Shown: positions 6,682 to 12,563 of the stretch, piece after piece
Numbering within the stretch: the first letter of the stretch is position 1
How the letters are laid out: every line of letters begins with the position of its first letter
Origin: JAWVEV01 sp033856535
Lineage (GTDB): Bacteria; Actinomycetota; Thermoleophilia; Miltoncostaeales; Miltoncostaeaceae
DNA: 12,563 nucleotides
Direction of reading: 5' to 3'
Assembly: GCA_033856535.1 (NCBI GenBank)
Contig: JAWVEV010000173.1
Coordinates: 1-12,563 of the forward strand
Notes under the pieces: generated by a model
Told to the model about the DNA's origin: nothing
The model's input: only the letters and a program-made list of their open reading frames with translations
The model's database searches: none
Made by a program: the position numbers and the translations under genes

Positions 6682-8180
6682 CTCCCCCCGACGGCCCGCT
6701 CGTGCTGGTCGTGGTCGACGGCTTCGGGATCGCTCCGCCCGGTCCGGGCAACGCGGTCAGCTTGGCCCGCACGCCGATGATGGACGCGCTGGCGCGCGAG
6801 GGGTCGGCCTGCCGCATCCAGGCCTCCGGGCTCCCGGTGGGCCTGCCGGACGGCCAGCAGGGCAACTCCGAGGTCGGTCACCTGAACCTGGGCGCCGGCC
6901 GCCGCGTGCCGCAGATGCTGGTGCGGATCGACGAGGCCATCGCCGACGGCTCGCTCGCGAGGCTCGCGCCGCTCCAGGAGGCCCTCGCGCTGGGCCGCGA
7001 GCGGGCCCTGCACCTCGTCGGCCTGGTCGGCGACGGCGGCGTGCACGCCAGCCAGCGCCACCTGTTCGCGCTGCTCGAGGCGGCCCGCGCCGCCGGCGTC
7101 GAGCGCTGCTACGTCCACGCGCTCACCGACGGGCGCGACACGCGGCCCGACTCCGCCCTGCCGGCGGTCACGCAGCTCGAGGCGGCCGGCGCGCGGGTGG
7201 TCACGATCTGTGGCCGCTACTTCGCCATGGACCGCGACCGGCGCTGGGATCGCACCCGCAAGGCCTACGACGCGATGATCCACGGCACCGGGCGCTCGGC
7301 CGAGAGCGCCGCGGCCGCGGTGCGCGCGTCCTACGACGCCGGCGTGAGCGACGAGTTCATGGAGCCGGCGGTGATCGGGCCGGCGTCCGAGGGACGGGTC
7401 CGCGACGGCGACGCCGTCATCTTCTGGAACTTCCGCCCGGACCGCGCCCGCCAGCTCAGCCGCGCGCTGGCCGTGCCCGGCTTCGCCGACTTCGACCGGG
7501 GCGCCGCCCCGCCGGCCGTGGGCCTCACGACCATGACCCGCTACAAGGCCGATTTCCCGTTCCCGGTCCTGTTCGAGGCGCAGGACGTGCGCGGCGGGCT
7601 GGCCGAGGCCGTGAGCGGCCAGGGCCGCACCCAGCTCCACGTGGCCGAGACCGAGAAGTACGCCCACGTGACCTTCTTCTTCAACGGCGGGCGCGAGGAG
7701 CCGTTTCCCGGCGAGCGGCGCGAGCTGGTGCCCTCGCCGCAGCACGTGGCGACCTACGACAAGGCGCCGGAGATGAGCGCGGCGGGGGTGCGCGACGCGG
7801 TCGTGGCGGGCCTGGAGGCCGGCGGCGATGCGCTGCTGATCGTGAACTTCGCCAACGCGGACATGGTCGGGCACACCGGCGTGGTCCCGGCCGCGGTGGC
7901 CGGCATCGAGGCGGTCGACGCCGGCGTCGGCGCGATCCGCGCGGCCGTCGCCCGGGCCGGCGGCCTTCTCTGCGTGACCGCCGACCACGGCAACAGCGAG
8001 GTCATGCTGGAGCCCGACGGGAGCCCGAACACCGCCCACACCACCAACCCGGTGCCGCTCTGGATCGACCGGCCCGGGCTGGCGCTGCGCGACGGGGCCC
8101 TGGGCGACGTGGCGCCCACCCTCTGCGGCCTCATGGGCTGGGACCCGACCGCGGCGATGACGGGGAAGCCGCTGCTCTAG
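6678..8180 (+). CDS. gpmI: 2,3-bisphosphoglycerate-independent phosphoglycerate mutase
   Basis: A 500-aa cofactor-independent mutase (alkaline phosphatase superfamily, two metal ions, usually Mn2+) that interconverts 3- and 2-phosphoglycerate. Visible motifs are VVVDGFG with metal ligand D14, QGNSEVGHLNLGAGR with the phospho-serine nucleophile S64, HALTDGRDT, GRYFAMDRDRRWDR, FWNFRPDRAR, NFANADMVGHTG, VTADHGNSE and HTTNPVP. All expected catalytic and metal positions appear intact and the length is normal. The start GTG 6678 sits in a GTGA overlap with the tpiA stop; the longer open frame upstream is a shadow over pgk and tpiA. The stop TAG (8178-8180) shares CTAG with the stop of the convergent gene. 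Many actinobacteria use the cofactor-dependent mutase instead, so this type is informative about lineage. Confidence 0.97.
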   Translation: MTPPDGPLVLVVVDGFGIAPPGPGNAVSLARTPMMDALAREGSACRIQASGLPVGLPDGQQGNSEVGHLNLGAGRRVPQMLVRIDEAIADGSLARLAPLQEALALGRERALHLVGLVGDGGVHASQRHLFALLEAARAAGVERCYVHALTDGRDTRPDSALPAVTQLEAAGARVVTICGRYFAMDRDRRWDRTRKAYDAMIHGTGRSAESAAAAVRASYDAGVSDEFMEPAVIGPASEGRVRDGDAVIFWNFRPDRARQLSRALAVPGFADFDRGAAPPAVGLTTMTRYKADFPFPVLFEAQDVRGGLAEAVSGQGRTQLHVAETEKYAHVTFFFNGGREEPFPGERRELVPSPQHVATYDKAPEMSAAGVRDAVVAGLEAGGDALLIVNFANADMVGHTGVVPAAVAGIEAVDAGVGAIRAAVARAGGLLCVTADHGNSEVMLEPDGSPNTAHTTNPVPLWIDRPGLALRDGALGDVAPTLCGLMGWDPTAAMTGKPLL

Positions 8181-8596
8181 CCGGCCGACGCCGACGCCGC
8201 CGCCAGCATCGCGGCGACGACGCGGCGGTACTCCTCCTCGTCGACGCGGGTGGTGGGTCCGCGGCGCACCCGGGCCGGGTCGATGCCGGCGGCCTCCGGG
8301 TCGGCCACGTTGTCGTCGGCCGCCTTGGCGACCAGCACCCGGTGGCGCAGCCGCCAGGGCCAGCGCTCCCGCCCGTCGCCGTCCTCGTTGGGCTCCGGCT
8401 CGGTCGAGATCACCTCGACGGCGGCGATGAAGCCGCGGTTGGAGCCGTAGAGCACCGCGCGGTCGCCCTGCTCGACCGACACCGGCCGCTTCTTCTCGGG
8501 GAACCACAGCTCGCCGGGGCTGTGCTTCCAGGCCGCGAGCCAGTCCTCCGGCGGCGGCTCGTCCCGTGAGCCGATCGTGAAAATCCAGTGCTGCAC
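8177..8596 (-). CDS. EVE/PUA-like domain protein
   Basis: A 139-aa small cytoplasmic protein. It begins HWIFTIGS and continues with ELWFPEKKRPVSVEQGDRAV, LYGSNRGFIAAVEVIS and a charged C-terminal helix, the order of strands and the GD-R-x-x-LY-x(5)-F-x-A-x-x-V pattern expected of an EVE (PUA-like) domain. Such domains bind modified bases in DNA or RNA. No partner nuclease or modification gene is next to it, so the ligand is not known. GTG 8596 is preferred over the upstream ATG 8635: homology begins right after it, a G-rich ribosome-binding candidate (AGGGGG) lies upstream, and the ATG overlaps a likely -10. Its stop (TAG, complement of 8177-8179) falls within the gpmI stop. The EVE call is moderate, the reality of the gene good. 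Confidence 0.7.
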   Translation of the reverse strand: MQHWIFTIGSRDEPPPEDWLAAWKHSPGELWFPEKKRPVSVEQGDRAVLYGSNRGFIAAVEVISTEPEPNEDGDGRERWPWRLRHRVLVAKAADDNVADPEAAGIDPARVRRGPTTRVDEEEYRRVVAAMLAAASASAG

Positions 8597-8633
8597 GTCG
8601 TGGCCCCCTGTCGTCGAGCGGTGCGGTCGCGGC

Positions 8634-8639
8634 ATCGTA
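8634..8639 (-). promoter_or_regulatory. Candidate -10 element for the EVE-like gene
   Basis: TACGAT reads on the minus strand from 8639 to 8634 (four of six consensus matches, TAnnnT type). A start near 8627 would give a leader of about 30 nt before GTG 8596. No convincing -35 is seen. The same hexamer occurs before the M48 protease gene (10815-10820). Confidence 0.3.
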
Positions 8640-8669
8640 CGGGCGGCGCCGGACCCCCTCGCGACCCGG

Positions 8670-8897
8670 TCACCTCCGGCGCACGACCCCGCGATACTCG
8701 TCGCCGGCCACCCGGTCGAGCGTGATCAGCTCGTTCCCCGACCGGTGGCACCAGGCCGGCAGGTCGACCTCGATCAGTGGGTCGTCGGCGAGCAGCTCGA
8801 TCAGCCCGCCCGGCGGGACGCGGCGGGCGGCGCGGTCGATGAGCTGGATCGGAACCGGGCAGAGCGTGCCCAGCGCGTCGACCACGCGGGCGGTCAC
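8670..8897 (-). CDS. TusA/SirA-family sulfur carrier protein
   Basis: A 75-aa TusA-like protein of normal size. TusA proteins accept persulfide sulfur, typically from a cysteine desulfurase, on the cysteine of a CPxP motif and pass it on to tRNA thiolation, molybdenum cofactor or other sulfur pathways. The motif ALGTLCPVPIQL puts the acceptor at C13, and ADDPLIEVDLPAWCHRSGNE matches the second family block (ADDPxxxxDIPxxC). The start GTG 8897 lies in a GTGA overlap (8897 to 8894) with the stop of the cysteine-desulfurase-like gene, giving strong coupling; the frame open back to 9428 is a shadow. Last gene of a three-gene minus-strand unit. No terminator is visible in the 73 bases before the EVE-like gene. 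Family call secure; the sulfur recipient is unknown. Confidence 0.9.
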   Translation of the reverse strand: MTARVVDALGTLCPVPIQLIDRAARRVPPGGLIELLADDPLIEVDLPAWCHRSGNELITLDRVAGDEYRGVVRRR

Positions 8898-10051
8898 GGG
8901 GCCAGCGGGCTCATGGCGCGCAGCGCCGCGACGGCCTCGGCGAAGGCCGCGACCGCCAGGTCGACCTCGCCCTCGGTCGTCGATGGGCCCAGGGTCATGA
9001 GCACGGCCGAGTGGGTCCAGGGTGGCTCCAGGCCGATCGCCTCCAGCGTCGGCGCCGCCTTGCCGGCGTGCGCGGTGCACGCCGAGCCGGGAGAGACGGC
9101 GACGCCGCGGGCGGCCAGCGCCAGCGCCAGGCTCTCGCCCTCGACCCAGCCGGCCGAGGCGCTGACATGGCCCGGGATGCGGCCCTCGCGCGGGCCGTTG
9201 AGCCGCACGTCGGGCACGGCGAGGAGGCCGGCCAGCAGGCGCGCGTCCAGCGCGCGCAGGCGGGCCGCGCGCTCGTCGAGCTCGGCGGCGGCCAGGGCGG
9301 CGGCGGCTCCCATTCCGACGATCGCCGGCAGGGCCTCGGCGCCGGCGCGTTTGCCGGCCTCCTGCGCGCCGCCCTCGATGAGCGGGTGAAGGCGGGCGCC
9401 GGGCCGCACCCAGAGCGCGCCGGCCCATGCCGGGCCGCCCATCGGCCCGGCGCCGAGGGTCAGCGCGTCGCAGCCCAGCGCGGCCACGTCCAGCGGCACC
9501 AGGCCGGCGCTCGCGCCGGCGTCCACGTGCACCCGGGGCTCGGGCCGGACCGCCCGGACGGCGGCGACCAGCGCCGGCACGTCCTGCAGCGTCCCGATGT
9601 CCGGCTGGCCGTGGACGACGCAGACGAGGGCCGTGTCGTCGCGCACCGCGTCGGCCAGCGCCGCCGGCGCGACGCGCCCCTCGTCGTCCACCTCCACCAG
9701 GGTCAGGTCGCCGCCCTCGCGGGTCGCCGAGCGCAGCGCCGCGAGCGTTGCCGGGTGCTCGACCCGGGTCGCGACGGCGTGCCGGCCGAGCGCCCGGTTG
9801 GCCGAGAGCAGCCCCTTCACCGCCAGGTTCCGCGACTCGGTGGGGCCCGAGGTGAAGAGCACGTCGTCGGGATCCGCGCCGATCAGCGCGGCGACCTGCG
9901 CGCGCGCCTCCTCGAGCGCCTCGGCCGGCCGCCGGCCGGCGTCGTGCAGGCTCGCCGGGCTGCCGAAGTCGGCGCCGAGGAACGGCAGCATCGCCTCGCG
10001 GACGCGCGGGTCGAGCGGCGCGGCCGCCGCGTGGTCGAGGTAGGCCCTCAC
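8894..10051 (-). CDS. Cysteine desulfurase-like protein lacking the PLP lysine (putative pseudoenzyme)
   Basis: A 385-aa fold-type I aminotransferase class V protein with the NifS/IscS layout: YLDHAAAAPLDP at the N-terminus, FTSGPTESRNLAVKG (66-80), VEHPATL with H99, HVDAGASAG with D177, and SPGSACTAHAG with C325. An ungapped comparison (from memory) with E. coli IscS around D180 places P203 at the Schiff-base K206, G202 at H205, G200 at S203 and A180 at Q183. Elsewhere Q149-P150 replace the Asn pair that includes N155, L351 sits at the substrate-binding R356, and RAGA replaces RSGT near 235-238. The persulfide Cys, the active-site His and the PLP Asp remain. It probably cannot form a normal internal aldimine, though the frame is intact. 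The start GTG 10051 overlaps the phosphoesterase stop (GTGA) and the end overlaps tusA the same way. It may act as a scaffold or persulfide relay; this is inference. Confidence 0.88.
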   Translation of the reverse strand: MRAYLDHAAAAPLDPRVREAMLPFLGADFGSPASLHDAGRRPAEALEEARAQVAALIGADPDDVLFTSGPTESRNLAVKGLLSANRALGRHAVATRVEHPATLAALRSATREGGDLTLVEVDDEGRVAPAALADAVRDDTALVCVVHGQPDIGTLQDVPALVAAVRAVRPEPRVHVDAGASAGLVPLDVAALGCDALTLGAGPMGGPAWAGALWVRPGARLHPLIEGGAQEAGKRAGAEALPAIVGMGAAAALAAAELDERAARLRALDARLLAGLLAVPDVRLNGPREGRIPGHVSASAGWVEGESLALALAARGVAVSPGSACTAHAGKAAPTLEAIGLEPPWTHSAVLMTLGPSTTEGEVDLAVAAFAEAVAALRAMSPLAP

Positions 10052-10782
10052 CAGCCCTCGCTGAGGCGCGTCGCGAGCACCACGGGCAGCCCCGCGGCGA
10101 TGATCGCGCTCTGCGCCGCCGCGACGTCGTAGGGCGTGCGGCGGAAGTGGATCAGCGCGTCGTCGGGGTCGTAGAGCGCCCAGGCGGCGCGCGGGTCGCC
10201 GTCGCGCGGCTGTCCGACCGAGCCGGGGTTCACCAACCAGCGGCCCCCGCCGACGGCGAGGAGCATCTCGCCGGCCACCGGGACCGTCTGGATGGAGCCG
10301 TCGTCGCGCAGGCCCCAGGCCGCGGGCTGGTGGGTGTGGCCGACCAGCGTCAGCGGCGCCCGCGCGGCCTCCAGCGCGATCCGCGCCTGCGCGGTCGCGA
10401 CGACGTACTCCCAGATCGGGTCGCGCGGGCTGGCGTGGAAGAGGGCCACGTCTCCGGCGGGGTCCGAGGGCTGGAGCCTCGCCAGCCGGTTGATCGCGAG
10501 CGGCCCGAGCGCACGGCGGGTCCAGGCGATCGCCTCGCCCGCGACGCCGGTGAAGTGGTCGATCGGGATCCGGCCGGCCGCGGCGAGGTCGTGGTTGCCC
10601 GCCAGGCAGCGCTCGGCCTCCGACGTGCAGGTGGCGAGGCAGTGCAGCGGGTCGGCGCCGTAGCCGACCAGGTCGCCCAGGCACCACATGGCGCGCGCAC
10701 CGGCCTCCCGGGCCGCGCGCAGCACGGCCACCAGGGCGGGCTTGTTGCCGTGCACGTCGCTGAGGATCGCGATCTTGGGCGT
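10048..10782 (-). CDS. Calcineurin-like metallophosphoesterase (YfcE/MJ0936 type), probable ACG start
   Basis: A 244-aa protein if started at ACG 10782. It has the full dimetal phosphoesterase set: SDVHGN (D9, H11), GDLVGYGADP (D37), GNHD (N63, H64), FHASPRDP (H116) and GHTHQP (H149, H151). It likely hydrolyses phosphomono- or diesters in the cytoplasm; the substrate is unknown. The first ATG/GTG/TTG in frame is GTG 10755, but that codon is the Val of SDVHGN, so starting there would remove strand 1 and metal ligand D9. Upstream, ACG CCC AAG ATC GCG gives the family-typical (M)PKIAILSDVHGN, with GGAG (complement of 10789-10792) six bases before the ACG. An ATG-to-ACG change, a true ACG start or a sequence error are all possible. 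The stop overlaps the next gene (GTGA). Confidence 0.9.
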   Translation of the reverse strand, partial: TPKIAILSDVHGNKPALVAVLRAAREAGARAMWCLGDLVGYGADPLHCLATCTSEAERCLAGNHDLAAAGRIPIDHFTGVAGEAIAWTRRALGPLAINRLARLQPSDPAGDVALFHASPRDPIWEYVVATAQARIALEAARAPLTLVGHTHQPAAWGLRDDGSIQTVPVAGEMLLAVGGGRWLVNPGSVGQPRDGDPRAAWALYDPDDALIHFRRTPYDVAAAQSAIIAAGLPVVLATRLSEGW

Positions 10783-10814
10783 CGGGGGCTCCGGGGGCGG
10801 GGAAGGGGCCTCGC

Positions 10815-10821
10815 TACGATA
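10815..10821. promoter_or_regulatory. Overlapping divergent -10 elements
   Basis: The sequence TACGATA holds TACGAT on the plus strand (10815-10820) and TATCGT on the minus strand (10821 to 10816), each four of six matches to TATAAT. The plus-strand element lies six bases before GTG 10827, the spacing expected for a leaderless transcript of the M48 gene. The minus-strand element would start a leader of about 27 nt before the phosphoesterase ACG, leaving its GGAG intact. No -35 is evident on either strand. The intergenic gap is only 44 bp. Confidence 0.4.
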
Positions 10822-10826
10822 GGGCG

Positions 10827-12116
10827 GTGCCGCGGCGCCGTGGACAGGGCTTGGGGCGGGCGACGCGGCGCGCCCTGCTGACGGCCGCCGGTGCGGTCGC
10901 GCTCGCCGGAGGCGCCGTGGCGGCGCTGCGCCTGGGCGTCTGGAGCGGGCGCGTGCCCCACGTCGAGCCCGCGCCGCTCGCCGGGAACTTCGACCCCGAC
11001 GCGCTCGAGCGCAACCGCGACTACCGGCGCGGCGTCTGGACCATGGCCGCGGTCGGGATCCCGCTGGTGCCGGCGATCGCGATCGCGGCGGCCGCCCTGG
11101 GCGGGCGCTGGCGGCCGGCGGTCGTGCGGGCCGCGCGGGGGCGCCCCTGGCGCGCCGGGCTCATCGCCGGCGGCGGCCTGGCGATCGTCGCCAGCGTCGC
11201 CACCCTGCCGCTCGGCGCGGCGCGCTTCGCCTGGGGGCGCTCGTACGGGATCGTCACCCAGCCGCTCGCCGGCTGGCTCGCCGACGCCGGGAAGTCGGCG
11301 CTGATCGAGGCCGCGCTGCTCGGCGCGGTCGGGGCGGTGGTCGCCGTCCTGATGGCCCGCCTGCCGCGCGCCTGGCCGGCCGCGGTCGCGGCCCTGGTCG
11401 CGGGCCTCGCCTTCGCGATGTCCCTGCTCGCGCCGGTCGTGATCGAGCCGCTCTTCCAGAAGACCGAGCCGCTGCGCGATCCCGTCCTGGCCCGCGAGGT
11501 GCTCGACCTCGCGCATCGCTCGGGTGTCGACGCCGATCGGGTGCTGGTCTCGGACGCCAGCCGGCGCACCACCGCGGCCAACGCCTACGTCTCCGGCCTC
11601 GGCCACAGCCGGCGGATCGTGCTCTACGACACCCTGCTGCGCGACTTCCCGCGGGACCAGGTGCGCATGGTCGTGGCCCACGAGCTCGCCCACGTGCGGC
11701 ACCGTCACGTCCTGAAGGGCACGACCTGGGGCGCGGCGCTGGCGCTGCCCGCCTGCCTGCTCCTGCTCGCGGCGGTCGGCTGGCGCACCGGCTGGGCCGC
11801 GCCGCGCCGGGGGACCGCCGAGGGGACCGACCTGGTGGTGCGCCGGCTTGCCGTGGCGGCGGCGGCCGCGGCGACGATCGGCGCGGTGGCGACGCCGCTC
11901 GGCGCGTGGGTGAGCCGCGCCTACGAGCGCGAGGCCGACTGGTCCGCGCTGCAGGTCACCCACGACCCCGGCGCCGCGATCCGGCTGCAGCAGGGCCTCG
12001 TGCGGCGGAGCCTGAACGTCCCCGACCCGCCCGAGGCGGTGCAGGTCTGGTTCGGCACCCACCCGACCGCGCTCGAGCGGATCGCGCTGGCGGAGCGGTC
12101 GGAAGAGGCGCCCTGA
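10827..12116 (+). CDS. M48 family membrane zinc metalloprotease (Ste24/CAAX prenyl protease type)
   Basis: A 429-aa integral membrane peptidase, close to the usual Ste24 length. The zinc site is VVAHELAHVRHRH (H285, E286, H289) with the third ligand E369 in YEREADWSAL. Family blocks NAYVSGLGHSRRIVLYDTLL, just before the HExxH helix, and FGTHPTALERIALAE near the end agree. Hydrophobic segments lie at about 14-35, 70-92, 110-132, 150-171, 177-206, 298-318 and 340-365, placing the active site in a multi-pass membrane fold. Bacterial members probably take part in membrane-protein quality control; prenyl-protein processing is not implied. The GTG 10827 start has no good Shine-Dalgarno site (AGGG is too close) but lies just downstream of TACGAT, so a leaderless mRNA is likely. 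It is divergent from the phosphoesterase unit and overlaps rlmH. Confidence 0.9.
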   Translation: MPRRRGQGLGRATRRALLTAAGAVALAGGAVAALRLGVWSGRVPHVEPAPLAGNFDPDALERNRDYRRGVWTMAAVGIPLVPAIAIAAAALGGRWRPAVVRAARGRPWRAGLIAGGGLAIVASVATLPLGAARFAWGRSYGIVTQPLAGWLADAGKSALIEAALLGAVGAVVAVLMARLPRAWPAAVAALVAGLAFAMSLLAPVVIEPLFQKTEPLRDPVLAREVLDLAHRSGVDADRVLVSDASRRTTAANAYVSGLGHSRRIVLYDTLLRDFPRDQVRMVVAHELAHVRHRHVLKGTTWGAALALPACLLLLAAVGWRTGWAAPRRGTAEGTDLVVRRLAVAAAAAATIGAVATPLGAWVSRAYEREADWSALQVTHDPGAAIRLQQGLVRRSLNVPDPPEAVQVWFGTHPTALERIALAERSEEAP

Positions 12117-12563
12117 GGGGCGCCCGCACCCGGCTGCAGGTGGTCGCCGTGGGCCGCCTGCGCGCGCCGCACGACGGCCCGGGCCGCGAGTACGAGGGGC
12201 GCCTCGCCGGCATGGTCGGCTTCCGCGCCGACGAGGTCGCCCAGGAGCCGGACGCCGGGAGCGGCGCCCGCCGCGCGATGGCCGTCGAGGCCGGCCGCAT
12301 CCGGGGGAAGCTGGTCGACGGCGCCTGGCGCGTCGCGCTCGATCCGGCCGGGCGCCCGCCGCGGTCGAGCGACGCGTTCGCCTCCTGGCTCGGCGAGCGC
12401 CTGGAGGCGGCGCGCCCGGTGGCCTTCCTCATCGGCGGGCCGCACGGGCTCGACGCGGGCCTGCTCGGCGAGTGCGAGGAGCGTCTCTCGCTGGGCCCGC
12501 TCACGCTGCCGCACCAGCTGGCCCGGGTGGTCCTGGCCGAGCAGCTCTACCGGGCGCTCTGCG
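12113..12563 (+). CDS. rlmH: RlmH, 23S rRNA pseudouridine-1915 N3-methyltransferase (3' truncated)
   Basis: RlmH is a SPOUT (knotted) SAM-dependent enzyme that methylates pseudouridine 1915 of 23S rRNA on the 70S ribosome. The first strand LQVVAVGRL matches E. coli LQLVAVG; the SAM-binding FLIGGPHGLD lies at about 105-114, followed by LSLGPLTLPHQLARVVLAEQ and LYRALC, where the window ends. About ten residues of the usual 155-160 are missing (the EPYHR tail). The start is uncertain. No ATG/GTG/TTG precedes strand 1 in frame; the first GTG (12140) would cut into it. CTG 12113, in a CTGA overlap with the M48 stop and behind GGAAGAGG (12101-12108), is the best candidate. CTG 12134 would match the E. 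coli start closely but has no ribosome-binding site. Confidence 0.9.
   Translation, partial: MRGARTRLQVVAVGRLRAPHDGPGREYEGRLAGMVGFRADEVAQEPDAGSGARRAMAVEAGRIRGKLVDGAWRVALDPAGRPPRSSDAFASWLGERLEAARPVAFLIGGPHGLDAGLLGECEERLSLGPLTLPHQLARVVLAEQLYRALC

Noticed and set aside
6552..8507. Long minus-strand open frame (651 codons) opposite gpmI
   Set aside because: It is antisense to strongly conserved gpmI. Its translation is low-complexity Arg/Ala/Gly/His-rich with no family motif, the usual shadow of high-GC codon use.
8598..8669. Terminator for the TusA unit
   Set aside because: I looked for a GC stem followed by T on the minus strand and found only short GC-rich self-complementary pieces without a T-tract.
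10048..10755. Phosphoesterase starting at GTG 10755
   Set aside because: This start removes strand 1 and the metal-binding aspartate of SDVHGN, both encoded directly upstream in frame.
10350..12062. 570-codon minus-strand frame opposite the M48 gene and phosphoesterase
   Set aside because: It is the reverse-complement shadow of the M48 protease, with no recognisable domain and Arg/Gly/Ala composition bias.

Overview
The window is very GC-rich (clearly above 70% by eye), with short intergenic gaps, gene overlaps of 1 to 17 nt and mostly GTG starts: at least ten of the fourteen genes. The uvrC-rapZ-yvcK block followed by gap-pgk-tpiA is an arrangement known from Actinomycetota and some relatives. 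The gpmI-type phosphoglycerate mutase, the DUF1097-like protein and the base composition suggest a deep-branching actinobacterium, for example Thermoleophilia (Solirubrobacterales or Gaiellales). That placement is inference. I found no tRNA, rRNA, CRISPR array, insertion sequence or phage gene.

Layout. (1) 1-2241, plus: the 3' end of uvrC, then rapZ (GTGA overlap) and yvcK (17-nt overlap). (2) 2242-3141: a probable separate transcription unit. It has a promoter candidate, a leader with a stem-loop and a 13-codon upstream ORF, a DUF1097-like membrane protein gene, and a perfect C(UUCG)G terminator. It sits where whiA is usually found in this neighbourhood. (3) 3146-3658, minus: a secreted staphylococcal-nuclease-type lipoprotein. 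(4) 3735-8180, plus: gap, pgk, tpiA and gpmI, an overlapping operon for lower glycolysis and gluconeogenesis, triose phosphate to 2-phosphoglycerate. (5) 8177-8596, minus: an EVE/PUA-like domain protein whose stop shares the tetranucleotide CTAG with the gpmI stop. (6) 8670-10782, minus: three genes joined by two GTGA overlaps, in the order calcineurin-type phosphoesterase, cysteine-desulfurase-like protein, TusA-like sulfur carrier. (7) 10827-12563, plus: a Ste24-type M48 membrane metalloprotease and the start of rlmH, cut by the window end.

Regions 1 and 4 fit together as central carbon and cell-envelope metabolism: YvcK and RapZ are linked to control of gluconeogenesis and amino-sugar supply in other bacteria. 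The strongest novelty candidate is in region 6. The cysteine-desulfurase-like protein keeps the persulfide-forming cysteine (C325), the active-site histidine (H99) and the PLP aspartate (D177). It has lost the Schiff-base lysine and most other PLP and substrate contacts, and it is translationally coupled to a TusA with an intact CPxP motif. This could be a sulfur-handling pseudoenzyme module.

Other points of interest are a dnaX-like A_AAA_AAG heptamer at the end of yvcK, a probable ACG start codon on the phosphoesterase, a leader peptide candidate before the DUF1097-like gene, and overlapping divergent -10 elements before the M48 protease.
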